From assembly GCF_033115175.1 (NCBI RefSeq), contig NC_084838.1, positions 41,395,468 through 41,459,467 on the forward strand: DNA of 64,000 nucleotides, in the 5' to 3' direction. Under the pieces are notes generated by a model. That model was not told where the DNA came from. It worked only from the letters and a program-made list of their open reading frames with translations, and ran no database searches. This stretch comes from Lepus europaeus. Its lineage: Eukaryota > Chordata > Mammalia > Lagomorpha > Leporidae. Shown here piece by piece: positions 33,593 through 45,954 of the stretch (the stretch's first letter is position 1; each line of letters begins with the position of its first letter). The position numbers and the translations under genes were made by a program.

Positions 33593-33638
33593 ACTTTCCC
33601 CCGGGGCTCTTGGTTCAGCGTGAGCCCCGGGGGAAAGT
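33593..33638. repeat. Perfect 17-bp inverted repeat with 12-nt loop
   Basis: ACTTTCCCCCGGGGCTC at 33593-33609 is exactly reverse-complementary to 33622-33638. The loop is TTGGTTCAGCGT. Both arms contain CCCCGGGG-type cores. It lies 250 bp before the CpG island and is not part of a SINE. Confidence 0.9.
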
Positions 33639-33889
33639 CTTGTCTCAGCTCAGGGCAGCTCAGCTCAGGACAGCCCAGAGTGGCCCCAGGCTCCTCCAGG
33701 GAGGGAGCCTGCCCAGTCTTCTGGCTCTCTGGTCTGCCAAATCCTGGGCCCAGAGGTAGGAGATCTAGAACAGAGGGCGCCTCACCCCCTGGGGCTAGGC
33801 CTGGGAAGCCTCCCCAGTCTGTGGGGGCAGTGGGAGAGTGCGGGGGAATGACTAGGGAGAGGACGCACCCTGGATGCTTAGCGTGTGTT

Positions 33890-34760
33890 GAACGGGCGAA
33901 TGCGTGTCCAGAGCTGGGTCTGCGGGACTGTGCAGGAGGCGCGCGTGTGCTCCTGACGCGCGCTCGCCCAGGCCTGGAGGGGGCGCCCCGAGCCAAGCGA
34001 GGCTCCGGCGGAGGCGGGGTGGGAGGGCGGACGCCTGCCTCAGAGGCTGCCTTGGCGTCCGAAGTCCCCGGCCCTCGCCCAGCCTTTGGCGCTCTCCCGG
34101 CTCCCTGCTCCCGCCGGACCGCAGGCTTGCGCGTTCCCGCTGGCCCTGCGGGTGGTGCCCGCGCCTCCGAGGATCGGGCCAACGTGGGCTCCCGATGACC
34201 TGGCGCAGCCGTTACGCCGGGCTTGGGACAGCGGCCTCCCGCCAGATCCCCGCCATTCAGACCCCTGAGCCCCGTGGGCAGTCAGCGGGTGCGGCCGAGA
34301 CCGGCGGGCTGTCCGAGAACACGAGGCATTTAGCGCCCCCACCCCCTCCCCGGCCATTGCGTTTACTTTGGGTGCGGAGCCAGGAGACGGGGAAGGGCTC
34401 AGAGCCTGAGGCAGTGCATAGCCCCTTGGCTCACAGCGTAAATAACTCGCCCCCAGCCGATTCCCGAAGCCAGATTACGGGGTCAACCCCGGGAAAAGGG
34501 TTCCATTTCCCACGGGGGTTGAGAGCCTGGCCTTGCGCGGGGCGCGATGCCCAGGGGATGAAGGACTTTAACCTGCCACGGGCGGAAAGGGCGTTCGTCC
34601 TGTGGTAACTGGCACATTTGAGGACAAATAATAAAAACGAGAACAACAAGTTAATGGGAACAGAAAATTCAACTCCCGGCCTGCCGTTTGCCTTGGACAA
34701 CAGGGGCCCGCGGTGCGGCTGCTGCCCCCTGGCAGCGGAGCTGGGCAGTGCGGCCCTCAC
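33890..34760. promoter_or_regulatory. Orphan CpG island
   Basis: This stretch is GC-rich with many CpGs (for example GCGCGCGTG, GACGCGCGCTCG, GGGCGCCCCG) and stands out from the surrounding AT-balanced repeat DNA. Both strands stay open for 190-230 codons only because of composition, and no protein family is recognisable. It may be the promoter of an unannotated noncoding transcript or a tissue-specific element. I cannot assign a gene. Confidence 0.6.
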
Positions 34761-34847
34761 GCCCCGGCTCCGGGATTGCAGGCAGAGTGTTTTGAGAGAG
34801 TAGTGGTGCAGGCTGCTGGGGGTTCACAGGTGCGTTTTGGTTACACT

Positions 34848-35170
34848 AGTTTTTTTTTTTTTTTTAAACAATAAAAATTATTTTCCATTTAATTTGAAAT
34901 ACAGACACAAAGGGACAGAGATAGAGATCGTGCATCTGTTTCCTCCCCAAATGCCGGCAACAGCCAGGGCTGGGCCAGGCTAACGCCAGGAGCCCTGAAC
35001 TCAATCCGGGTATCCCACTTGGGTGGCAGGGACTCGAGTACTTGAGCCTTCATCTTCTGCCTTCCAGAGTCTGCATGAGCAGAGAGCTAGAGTCAAGAGC
35101 AGAGCCGAGACTTGAACTTAGCTATGTAGGCAATGAGATGTGGGGGTTTTAATCACGCTGCCAGTTGTCC
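34848..35170 (-). mobile_element. Diverged CSINE-related element
   Basis: T-rich start, GGCAACAGCCAGGGCTGGGCC, GCTAGAGTCAAGAGCAGAGCC; older subfamily, just outside the CpG island. Confidence 0.7.
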
Positions 35171-36062
35171 ACCCTGCAGTGACACTCTGTATGTTGTGCT
35201 GAAACCCGTTATTATCCCAACTCATGTTCTAAAGCAACAGTCCTAAAGAATATGAAAGCAGCGTTTCTCTTTCTGGGGTGTTTTAATTTGCTGCTAACCG
35301 AGAAAGGGATGTGCTGACGACAATGAGGTTTTGAGCTTCTTAACATAACCGACATTCTGTGTAGGGGAGTTGCAGAGCTTGTACCACTTGAAGAATTACA
35401 AATGTGGGTGCTAGAAACAGAGGTGTGGCAATTTCAGCATCCACCAAAATGGCAACTCACGGGTCAAGACGAGTGGTACAGGATGGGAGTGTTGGCAATT
35501 TTAACAAACACGGTATCGCTTTGCCCCTGAACACAAGGAGAAATGACACCTGGATGTGGGAAAGAAGAAGGCCTTCACAAAGGAGGCCAGCCGAAGCTGA
35601 AGAAGTGTTTCGCAGGTAAATGATGAAAACTAGGAAGCCAATGAAATTTGAGCTTTCACGGAAAACAAATTACAGACTCCATCCCTGTCACTTCTCTGGA
35701 CCACACAGCATCGTGGGAGACGCTGAGCGTGCCGAGCGTGTCAGTGTGTCCGGCTTGTAGCTCCGTGCTACCACACGGAAAACTTTTTAAAAAATAAAAA
35801 TATCTAAAGGAGCCGGCTGTCACTGGTGATTGCGTCCACCTAAGGAGGACTGGAGTTGATAACTCAAGGATGTAACGGGGGCTGGTCACAGCAGGGCCTA
35901 CCTGTCACCGTGGGAGGGGCGGTGGCGTTGAGAAACCTGGTTGCTTCCTTTGCAGTTGGTTTCAAGTTCATGTGACTCAGGTTGTTAGGACCTTTCTATT
36001 AGCTACAGTTCCAGGAGGACTGACTGGCCCTGTCCATCCTTTCCTATACTGTCAGACTCTAA
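35170..36062. other. No gene recognised
   Basis: Unique sequence; no frame with a family signature. Confidence 0.4.
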
Positions 36063-36379
36063 TTTTTTTTTTTAAGATTTATTTATTTATTTAAAAGAGT
36101 TATACAAAGAGAGAAGGAGAGGTCTTCCATCTGCTGGTTCACTCCCCAATTGGCCACAACGGCTGGAGCTGCTCTGATCTGAAGCCAGAAGCCAGGAGCT
36201 TCTTCCAGGTCTCTCATGTGGGTGGAGGGGCCCAAGGATTTGGGCCATCTTCCACTGCTTTCCCAGGCCATAGCAGAGAGCTGGATTGGAAGTGGAGCAG
36301 CCGAGACTCGAACTGACACCTATATGGGATGCCGGCACTGCAGGCGGCAGCTTTATCCGTTACGCCACAGCGCTGGCCC
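36063..36379 (-). mobile_element. CSINE, full length
   Basis: AAGATTTATTTATTTATTTAAAAG to CGCCACAGCGCTGGCCCC. Confidence 0.93.
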
Positions 36380-36604
36380 CATCTGTCAGAGACAATAAAA
36401 CAAGGGAGGAATGAACCTGGGCAAGCAGGAGGCACCAGATTCGGAGGTAACACTGACAGTAAGAAGTAGCTGCCCTGCAATTTCATTAGTCTGTGTGTGT
36501 CTGTTACCATTTTATGGAACAGATGGTGGTGAAATTTAAAGACACCATGTCAGTCATTTCCTCGATGGCACTGGGGATGATTTGTTTTTGAAGATAATGG
36601 TAAG

Positions 36605-36943
36605 GGGCTGGTGCTGTGGCATAGCGGGTAAAGCTGCTGCATGCAGTGCCGGCATTCCTTATGGGCACCAGTTCAAGTCCCAGCTGCTCCACTTCCGATC
36701 CAGCTCTCTGCTATGGCCTGGGAAAGCAGTAGAAGATGACCCAAGTCCTTGGGCCCCTGCATCCGTGTGGGAGACCTGGAAGAAGCTCCTGGCTCCTGGC
36801 TTCGGATTGGGGCAGCTCCAGCCGTTGCGGCCATCTGGGGAGTGAATCAGCGGATGGAAGGCCTCTCTCTCTCTCTCTGCCTTTCCTTCTCTCCTTGTGT
36901 AGCTCTGACTTTCAAGTAAATAAACAAATCTTAAAAAAAAAAA
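36605..36943 (+). mobile_element. CSINE, full length with target-site duplication
   Basis: GGGGCTGGTGCTGTGGCATAG to CAAGTAAATAAACAAATC. GATAATGGTAA flanks both ends. Confidence 0.94.
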
Positions 36944-37530
36944 AGATAATGGTAACTCAGTTCTACAGCAATGAAGTAATGAAGTGATTTGCTTCTCCAA
37001 TCTTAAAGGAAAACCCACGATTCCAAGGACTGAAGTGAGTGTGTTTGGGGCATGATGAGTTTGTAAAATTTGTAAATAACTGTTTTTTTTTTTTGCATTT
37101 CTGCTTTTTTAAAAATTTCTAGTAGAAGCCATTAATTGTTTCCTGTTGAACAGCAGTATACTAAGAATATTCAGAAAAAATATGTATCTTTATGTATGAA
37201 CATGATGTTGGAAACGCTTCACACTTACAATTTTGTTTTTGGCTTTGCATCCGTTTTATCTGAAATATTTACCTGCCTCAGGAGCAGTCTTTGGGAAAGT
37301 TACCTGTATCCCTTCTCCCGTTTGGGTCCGTGTGGGCATATGCCTTCCACAGACATTACCCTTCTGCACTTTCAGCTGGACTCGGAGCAGTGAGAAGAGC
37401 CTGTGGTAATTTGCAGCCTTTATTCTGGACTTCCCCATGTCATTGAGTTTAATGGTGTTGATTTTTTCCCCTTATGACTTCTCTTTTATGGTTTTTTTTT
37501 TTTAATTCTCTTTCTCTCCTCTCTCTCTCT

Positions 37531-37848
37531 CTTTTTAAGATTTATTTATTTATTTGAAAGGCAGAGATACAGAGAGAGAGGAGAGAGAGAAAGAGATCTT
37601 CCATTCTCTGGTTCATTCCCCAGATGACTGCAATGACCAGGGCTAGGCCAGGCCGGAGCCAGGAGCTTCTTCTGGGTCTCCCATGTGGGTTCAGGGGCCC
37701 AGGCACTTGAGCTGTCCTCCGTTGCTTTCTCAGGCACATTAGCAGGGGCTTGGATGGGAAGTGGAGCAGCCAGGACTCCATCTGGTGCCCACGCGGGATG
37801 CTGGCACTGCAGGCGGTGGCTTAACCTTCTGTGCCACAGTGCCAGCCC
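37531..37848 (-). mobile_element. CSINE, full length with target-site duplication
   Basis: AAGATTTATTTATTTATTTG to CACAGTGCCAGCCC. CTCTTTTATGGTTTT flanks both ends. Confidence 0.93.
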
Positions 37849-38098
37849 CTCTTTTATGGTTTTATGCCTTACCTAAGAAATTCTTTTCTGCCATAAGATT
37901 ATGAATACATTCACCTATTTTTCTGCTATATCATACATTTTAAACATTCAGTCTTTAACCAGCCTTCTATGTTGAAACATTTGAGGGGCTGTGATAATGT
38001 CAAGATAGAAGTGTTTTTAAAAGCAGAAGAACAATTAGAACCTTAAAGAATTTTAACAAAGGTTTATATATTTATTTATTTGAAAGATGGGGTGAAAA

Positions 38099-38118
38099 TG
38101 AGAGAGAGAGAGAGAGAA

Positions 38119-38162
<44 letters not shown>
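38099..38162. repeat. (GA)n simple repeat
   Basis: Long GA run with small interruptions, expanded from the CT-rich 3' part of a minus-strand CSINE. Confidence 0.9.
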
Positions 38163-38166
<4 letters not shown>

Positions 38167-38369
38167 GAGCTTCCATCTGCTTGTTCACTTTCTTAATGCC
38201 AGCAACAGCCAGGGCTGGGCCAGGCTGAAGCCAGAGCCAGGAACTCTATCTGGTCTCCCACATGGATGACAGGGACCCAAGCATTGGTCCTTCCTCTTCT
38301 GCCTTCCTAGATGCATTAGCAGGAAGCTGGATTAGAAGTGAAGTAGCTGGGACGCGAAGCAGCACTCTT

Positions 38370-38428
38370 TTTTCTGTATTTTTTTTTTAAAGATTTATTT
38401 ATTTGAAAGGCAGAATTACAGAGAGGCA

Positions 38429-38469
<41 letters not shown>

Positions 38470-38726
38470 TTTGTCATTAGTTTTCTCACCAAATGGCCAC
38501 AAGGACTGGAACTGGGCCAATCTGAAGCCAGGATCCAGGAGCTTCTTCCAGGTCTCCCACATGGGTGCAGGGGCCCAAGGACTTGGGCCATCTTCCACTG
38601 CTTTTTTGAACACATTAGCAGGGAGCTGGATTGGAAGTGGAGCAGCTGGAACTTGAACCGGCAGCCATGTGGGATGCCGGCACTGCAGGTGGTGGCTTTA
38701 CCCATTACAACACAACACCGGCCCCC
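38370..38726 (-). mobile_element. CSINE nested inside another CSINE
   Basis: AAAGATTTATTTATTTGAAAGG to CACAACACCGGCCCC, flanked by GCACTCTT at 38362-38369 and 38733-38740. Confidence 0.9.
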
Positions 38727-38810
38727 AAAATGGCACTCTTATATGGGATGCCAGCATCTCAAGTGGTGGCTTAAACTGATGTGCCACAATGCTGGCCATC
38801 CCTTAAAGAA

Positions 38811-39123
38811 TTTTTTAAAAAATTTATTTGCTATTTGAGAGATGGAGAGGGAGGGAGGAAGGGATAACGTGAGAGAGAGGGAGAGAGAGAAAGAGCTCAT
38901 TTATAGCCAGAGCTAGACCAAGCTGTGCCTGGAACTCAATCCAGGTCTTCCACATGGGCGGCAGGAACCCAATTACTTGAGCCATCACCACTGCCTCCCA
39001 GGGTTTGCATCAGCAAGAAGCTGGAATCAGGAACAGAGCCAGGTATGAAACGCAGGTATTGAGCCTAGGTACTCTGATGGCGGACCTGAGTGTCTTAAAC
39101 CACTGGGCTAAATGCCTGCCCCT
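38811..39123 (-). mobile_element. Diverged CSINE-related element
   Basis: AATTTATTTGCTATTTGAGAG, CCAGAGCTAGACCAAGC, GGGCTAAATGCCTGCCCC. Confidence 0.75.
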
Positions 39124-39784
39124 GGAATCTTTAAGAAAAAGAACAAGCAGAATGACAAAGGGAAAGCAAGGATGGTACACTGCTGTGCTCTGCAATGAAC
39201 ATTCGCAGAGTCGTAGCCATAAGTGATCATGATCTTAGTGGTGAGCCTGTGTCTGGAGGATGGAGTGGCAGGAGAAGAGGTTTGGTAAGAAAGATGAATC
39301 TTCTTTGTGTAGCAGGAAGTGAGTTGCCAATGTTTAAAATAGATACAGAAAGAAACTGAGACTTAAAACAAGTATTTAGGTGTTTGACACTACCTCCTAG
39401 AAGAAATAGTTTCAGAAGTAAAAGTTGTTGGAAATGGTATTGTTCAGAATAAGCCTTTGTGTACTTTTTGAAACTCTAAAAAACTACAAATATGTATTAT
39501 TTGTTTTTTCTGTTTGAATTATGCATCTTGCAGAAAGAAGAAAGAACGGGAGAACATTGCTGAGGGTGAAAGCTACAGTGAGAGTGGCCATTTGTTCTCT
39601 GATGGAAATAACACGTTGCAGGTCTACTCAGGGCAGGGCTTGAGGCAAATACCGGGCACGCAGCTGCGGCAGGAAAACCTCGTGAAACAGGAGCTTTTGT
39701 CTGTTCTGCTTGTTTTTCCTTTTACTTTAGCACAAGCAAAAGTTCTTGGTCAGGTTTATTTTGCTTTGAGGTTATATTTCTTTA
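39124..39784. other. No gene recognised
   Basis: A + strand 97-codon frame at 39514-39807 ends in L1-like DNA. No family signature. Confidence 0.35.
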
Positions 39785-40215
39785 TTTTAAAAATGAAAAC
39801 ACTTTAAATTGACATGTCCATATTTATGTGATGATCCCATACATATATACAATGTGTCACAGTCAAATCAGGGTAATTAGCATTTCCAGCTCCTCAAACC
39901 TCTATTGTTTCTTTATGTCCGGGAAACTTCCAGCAACTCTCTTCTAATTGTTTTGAAATGTGTAATAAGTTGTTGTAAATTGTGCTCACTCTAATGTGCT
40001 ACAGAGCACGGAACCCGTGCCTGTTACCCACCCTCTCTACCCCGCTCCCTCGCCCCTTCCCAGCCTCTACTTCTATGAGACCTGTTCTTCCAGCTTCCAC
40101 ATGGGAGCGAGGACATTTGAGATTTGTTTTTCTGTGCCTGGCTTATTTCACTTGACATGCTGTCCTCCAGTTCCATCCACATTGGCAGGGCTGAAGGGAC
40201 AGGCATCCTGATGTC
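39785..40215 (-). mobile_element. L1 3' end fragment (old mammalian L1)
   Basis: Antisense L1 text such as GGGTAATTAGCATTTCC, GTGCCTGGCTTATTTCACTTG and CCTCCAGTTCCATCCACATTGG. Confidence 0.65.
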
Positions 40216-41721
40216 AAAGGCCCTTCTGCCTTTTGTAAAAGTCTAAGCATGGGAAGGGATTGTGTCCAGGAGGGGCTGGGGAGAGGGAGAGACTACGGAG
40301 GAGGGGAGAATTCTTTAAGACCATGGAGGGATTGCTGTGTAGGTCCAGCCAGCATGGACATTGGGCTCTGATCCCTGGCCATAAGGGAACAGGTGACAGG
40401 ACATAGGGATGTCTTGGGAGACCGGGTCCAAGCCCAGAGGGTCTCATGTCTGAATTCCCATGTCTCAAATGTGGCACAGAGATGAGAGCTTGAAAGTTGA
40501 GGCCCTGCAGAGATAGATCTGACCGTAGCGGTCAGAGCATGATGGCGTGCAGGACAGGCAGGACCCCCCCCCCCCCCAGCCTTCTATGACCTCTGCATGG
40601 CTCTTGGCAGATGCAAGGGCTTGGAATAGGAATCAAGTTCATTTAAAGGACATTGCAAAATGTTATTTCTTGCACATCTGAATGTATAGGCTAAGATCAC
40701 ACCTATTGCACAGGGGTAGGTAGGGAGGAGTCCCTGTCTTCCCCAGCCTCTGGAGGAGCGAACAAGCACATACTTTAATGATTTTATGATAAGCAATAAA
40801 TGCTGTGGCACTCAGGCTCCTATGGAAGGAAGAGGTGGTGGGGTGGCGAGGTCTGGCTTTTCGAGTCCCTGCCTTCCTTGCCCGCCTTCCCCACCCCCTC
40901 CAGGATCTGTCTTCTTTCCCACATTGCCTGACCTCATCCGCTGGCCTCCCCTCTGCCTGCTTGGGAGGTGGGGGGCGGGTGTGGAAGCCCGGCTGGGGTC
41001 TTCTTGGAGAGCAGAATCCTGGGACTCTAAAAATCCACCCCGCGAAACTTATTTCTTGGCTTCAAGAGGTTAAAGGGTCCCCGGGACCCTGGGTCTCTGC
41101 CAGGGGAGGAAGAAGAAAACAGAAAGGAAAGGGAGAAGGCTATTCCAACTGGTGGACAGCTGAGGGAGCCCAGGGGCCCAGACCGGGAGCAGAAGGGCAC
41201 CATGGCCCCATCAAACAAAGAGGGGAGGCTGGGGGACCAAGCCTCGTGGAACAGGGCGGAAGGGGGTCCTCTTAGCTCGTAGGGAGGGGATCCCTGGGGC
41301 TGGAAATGTGTCCAGGGTGGGGTGGGACTTGTGTTTGCCTGTGTTCCAGGTGGGCCCAGACCCTAGCCTCACCCTTGGGGACCTTTTCGGAGGTCCTTGG
41401 AGGTTCTCCTGCAGTCCCCTGATAGATCTGGGCAAAGATCTGGAGCTCACCCCTGGAGTAGGGGAGTGCTGTGCAGATCCAGGGCAGGGATCTCGGCAGG
41501 ATCTCTCTGGGTCTGCTGTCCCCTGCAGGACTGGATCCCGCAGGGCCACCAGCCTCCCTTCCACTTCCCAGGTGTGTGGGCCCTGAGAAGGAAGGGAACC
41601 CTTGGCATAAGTTGAAGTGTAGAATTTGCCAGCCTATGCCTTTGGCTGGGTGTGATCCCACCCTGTAGCGACCGTAACTTTCCCACAGATGCAAACACAC
41701 AGGACCAGGTACTTGGGTGGG
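40215..41721. other. Region downstream of the CCL21 remnant
   Basis: No gene seen. A run of 13 C lies at about 40566. GC-rich unique DNA at 40.85-41.7 kb has chance frames on both strands. Confidence 0.4.
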
Positions 41722-43301
<1,580 letters not shown>

Positions 43302-43620
43302 AAGATGTATTTATTTGAAAGAGAGTTACAGGGAAAGGGGGAGAGACAGAGAGATCCTCCTTCCGCTGGTTTACTCCCCAGATGGCTGCAACGATGGTGC
43401 TGGGCTGGGCCAAAGCCAGGAGCCAGGAGCTTCTTCTGGTTCTCTCCTGTGAGTTCAGGGGCTGGAGTACTTGGGTCATCCTCCGCTGCTTTCCCAGGCC
43501 AAAGCAGAGAGCTGGATCAGAAGTGGAGCAGCCGGGGCTCAAACCGGCACCCATTTGGGATGCGGCACGGCAGCAGCAGCAGCAGCTTTACCTGCTCTGC
43601 TACGCCACAACACCAGCCCC
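43302..43620 (-). mobile_element. CSINE, full length
   Basis: GATGTATTTATTTGAAAGAG to CCACAACACCAGCCCC. Confidence 0.92.
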
Positions 43621-43680
43621 TGCTCTCTTTATAGTAATACATTAAAAAAAAAGTCTCTAGGATTTTTCTTTCTTTTCTTT

Positions 43681-43998
43681 CTTTTTTTTTTTTTTGACAG
43701 GCAGAGTGGATAGGGAGAGAGAGAGAAAAAGGTCTTCCTTTTTGCTGTTGGTTCACCCTCCAATGGCCGCTGCGGCCAGCGCATCGCGCCGATCTGAAGC
43801 CAGGAGCCAGGAGCTTCTCCTGGTCTCCCATGCGGGTGCAGGGCCCAAGGACTTGGGCCATCCTCCACTGCCTTCCCGGGCCATAGCAGAGAGCTGGCCT
43901 GGAAGAGGGGCAACCGGGATAGAATCCGGCGCCCCAACCGGGACTAGAACCTGGTGTGCCGGTGCCACAAGGCGGAGGATTAAGTCACGGCGCCGGCC
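43681..43998 (-). mobile_element. Young CSINE with target-site duplication
   Basis: TTGACAGGCAGAGTGGATAG to CACGGCGCCGGCC. CTAGGATTTT(T)CTT flanks it. Confidence 0.93.
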
Positions 43999-44009
43999 TA
44001 GGATTTTCT

Positions 44010-44326
44010 TTAAAAAAGGTTTATTTGAAGGACAGAGCTACAGAGAGGGAGAGACAGTGAGAGATCTGTCACCCATTGGTCCATTCGACCCAAATTGCCA
44101 TAATGGCTAGGGGTAAGCCAGGCTGAAGTCAGGAGCTTTGAACTCCATCTGAGTCTCCCTTGTAGGTGGCAGGGCCCGAGAACGTGGGCCATGGTCCGCT
44201 GCCTTCCCAGGTGCATATGCAGAGCTGGGTCAGAGGTAGTGCCCTCTGACTGGGGCCTGAACCTATGCTCATAGGGGATGCCAGCATCATAGGCGGCAGC
44301 TTAACCTACTGTGCCACAGTGCCAGC
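44010..44326 (-). mobile_element. CSINE-related, diverged
   Basis: AAAGGTTTATTTGAAGGACAG to GTGCCACAGTGCCAGCCC. Confidence 0.85.
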
Positions 44327-45628
44327 CCAGCATTTCCTTTCTGAGGTGGAGTTGTTCCAGTCCCATTTGAAGGAACTGGGACTTAGACTTATCTTCGGAA
44401 ATGGGGCTGGAACTGGGTTTTGGGGTGAGTTGGTCAGGGTGGGGTTGAGGTTCACAGCCTCACATGAGGTCATGCCCCATGTCAGGTGCTCCTTCCCAGG
44501 GACAGACGACCTGGTTCTTCATGGTCCCTGAGGGTAACTTGGACCACGTGTGCCTGTCTTGTCCTCCTCTTGGTCTTCTGTGTCACAGTCTAGAGGTCAG
44601 GACCCTGCATGATTGGAGCAGCAGTGATCTGGGGCTCTGCTGGTGATGGGTGTGTAGGTGAGGGACAGGGTTGCTGAAGAGCACGGTGGACTCACTTCCT
44701 GACCCTGACAATTCTTTAAGGGCACACAGGCAAGTTCTGGAGACCAAGGAGGAATCTGTAGAGGAATCTAAGACTGTGCTGTTAAAGGACAAGCCATGGG
44801 TCAGAAATGACAAGCCAGAGTTTGGAGATGAGAAAGACTGCCCTGACCTGAGTTGGTCTAGGGGCTATATGGAGGCAAGGGGCTGGGCAGGAAGGATGGA
44901 TTTGGGTGCGATTGTGACTGGGTCTGTGAGATGTGTGTGCCAGTCAGCGTGTGCATGTGTTTGTGCCTGTCTCTGCTTGATTCTCTCCCTCAGAGTGTTC
45001 ATGTAGCTGTGTTACTTAGACCTGTTTGTGCACTCTGAATTTGTGTCTGAGTGGCATGGTTGGCTTTGCGTCTTTTTCTGTACCACCTGTGTGGCCAAGC
45101 ACTTGTGTTCATGTGTCTGTGTGTGGTTCTGCTCAGGCCTCTCCCTTTTTGCTCCTCCCGTTCCCTGACACATTCCAGCTGCCGGCACTATTTACCGCAA
45201 GCAGTGGCTTCTCTTCCCACTGTTTGGGTTCCCATGGTCAGGCTGCCTGCCCAGGACCCTGCCCTGTGGCCTTTGTAACTGACCTGACCTTGAGAGTATT
45301 TCTCTCTGGAAATCCCCTAGAATGCTACTTGCCTGGCCTTGGATGGAGAGGAGTTATGGTTGAGGAGAGAGATGAGGCGGGAAAGGGGGCCAGTTGGCAG
45401 CACCCACCCCTCCTCCTGGAAACAAGACATCTCTCTCTGGCTGGTTCACAGACTTTCCTGTTTCAATACTCTCGTCAAGCCCAAGTATTCACTGTCCTCG
45501 CCTTGCCCTCTCTAGGGATGGGATTGGTTGATTCTCTATCTTTCCACTTTGACCAGGTAGGGTAGGTCCTCCATGTCCCCCATGTGCCCCGGCATCTTAA
45601 ATGCTTTTATTCTGCTTAATTTTTTCCC
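44327..45628. other. No gene recognised
   Basis: TG/GT-rich unique DNA. Checked by eye for CCL21 exons on the minus strand; none found. Confidence 0.4.
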
Positions 45629-45654
45629 CAAAGATTTGTTTTGTTATTTGAAAA

Positions 45655-45695
<41 letters not shown>

Positions 45696-45954
45696 TCAAT
45701 CTTCCATCTGCTGGTTCACTCCCCAAATGGCTACAATGGCTGGGGCTTGGCCAGGCTGCAGCCAGGAGCCTGGCACTCTGGGTCTCCCATGTGGGTGCTA
45801 GAGGCCCAAGCACTTGGGCCGTCCTCTGCTGCTTTCCCAGGACTATTAGCCTGGAGCTGGATTAGAACTGGCACAGCTGGGACTCAAACCAGTGCTCATA
45901 TGGGGTGCTGGTGTCACAAGCAGTGGCTTAACAAGTGCCTCGTAATGCCAGCTC
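45629..45954 (-). mobile_element. CSINE with GA expansion
   Basis: AAAGATTTGTTTTGTTATTTG, long GA run, then GTAATGCCAGCTCC. Confidence 0.88.
45655..45693. repeat. (GA)n simple repeat
   Basis: Uninterrupted GA run inside the CSINE at 45.63 kb. Confidence 0.9.

Larger units (their letters stand above)
38061..38798 (-). mobile_element. Older CSINE split by a nested CSINE
   Basis: The two halves are 38061-38369 and 38733-38798. CCTTAAAGAATTTT flanks the whole element. Confidence 0.88.

Noticed and set aside
33586-34608. Frames of about 190-234 codons in the CpG island on both strands
   Set aside because: Arg/Pro/Ala/Gly-rich on every frame, as expected from GC-rich DNA lacking stops. No family motif.
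45026-45565. 179-codon + strand frame
   Set aside because: No domain, no splice or start context and no recognised homologue. Also examined for a CCL21 exon on the other strand without success.
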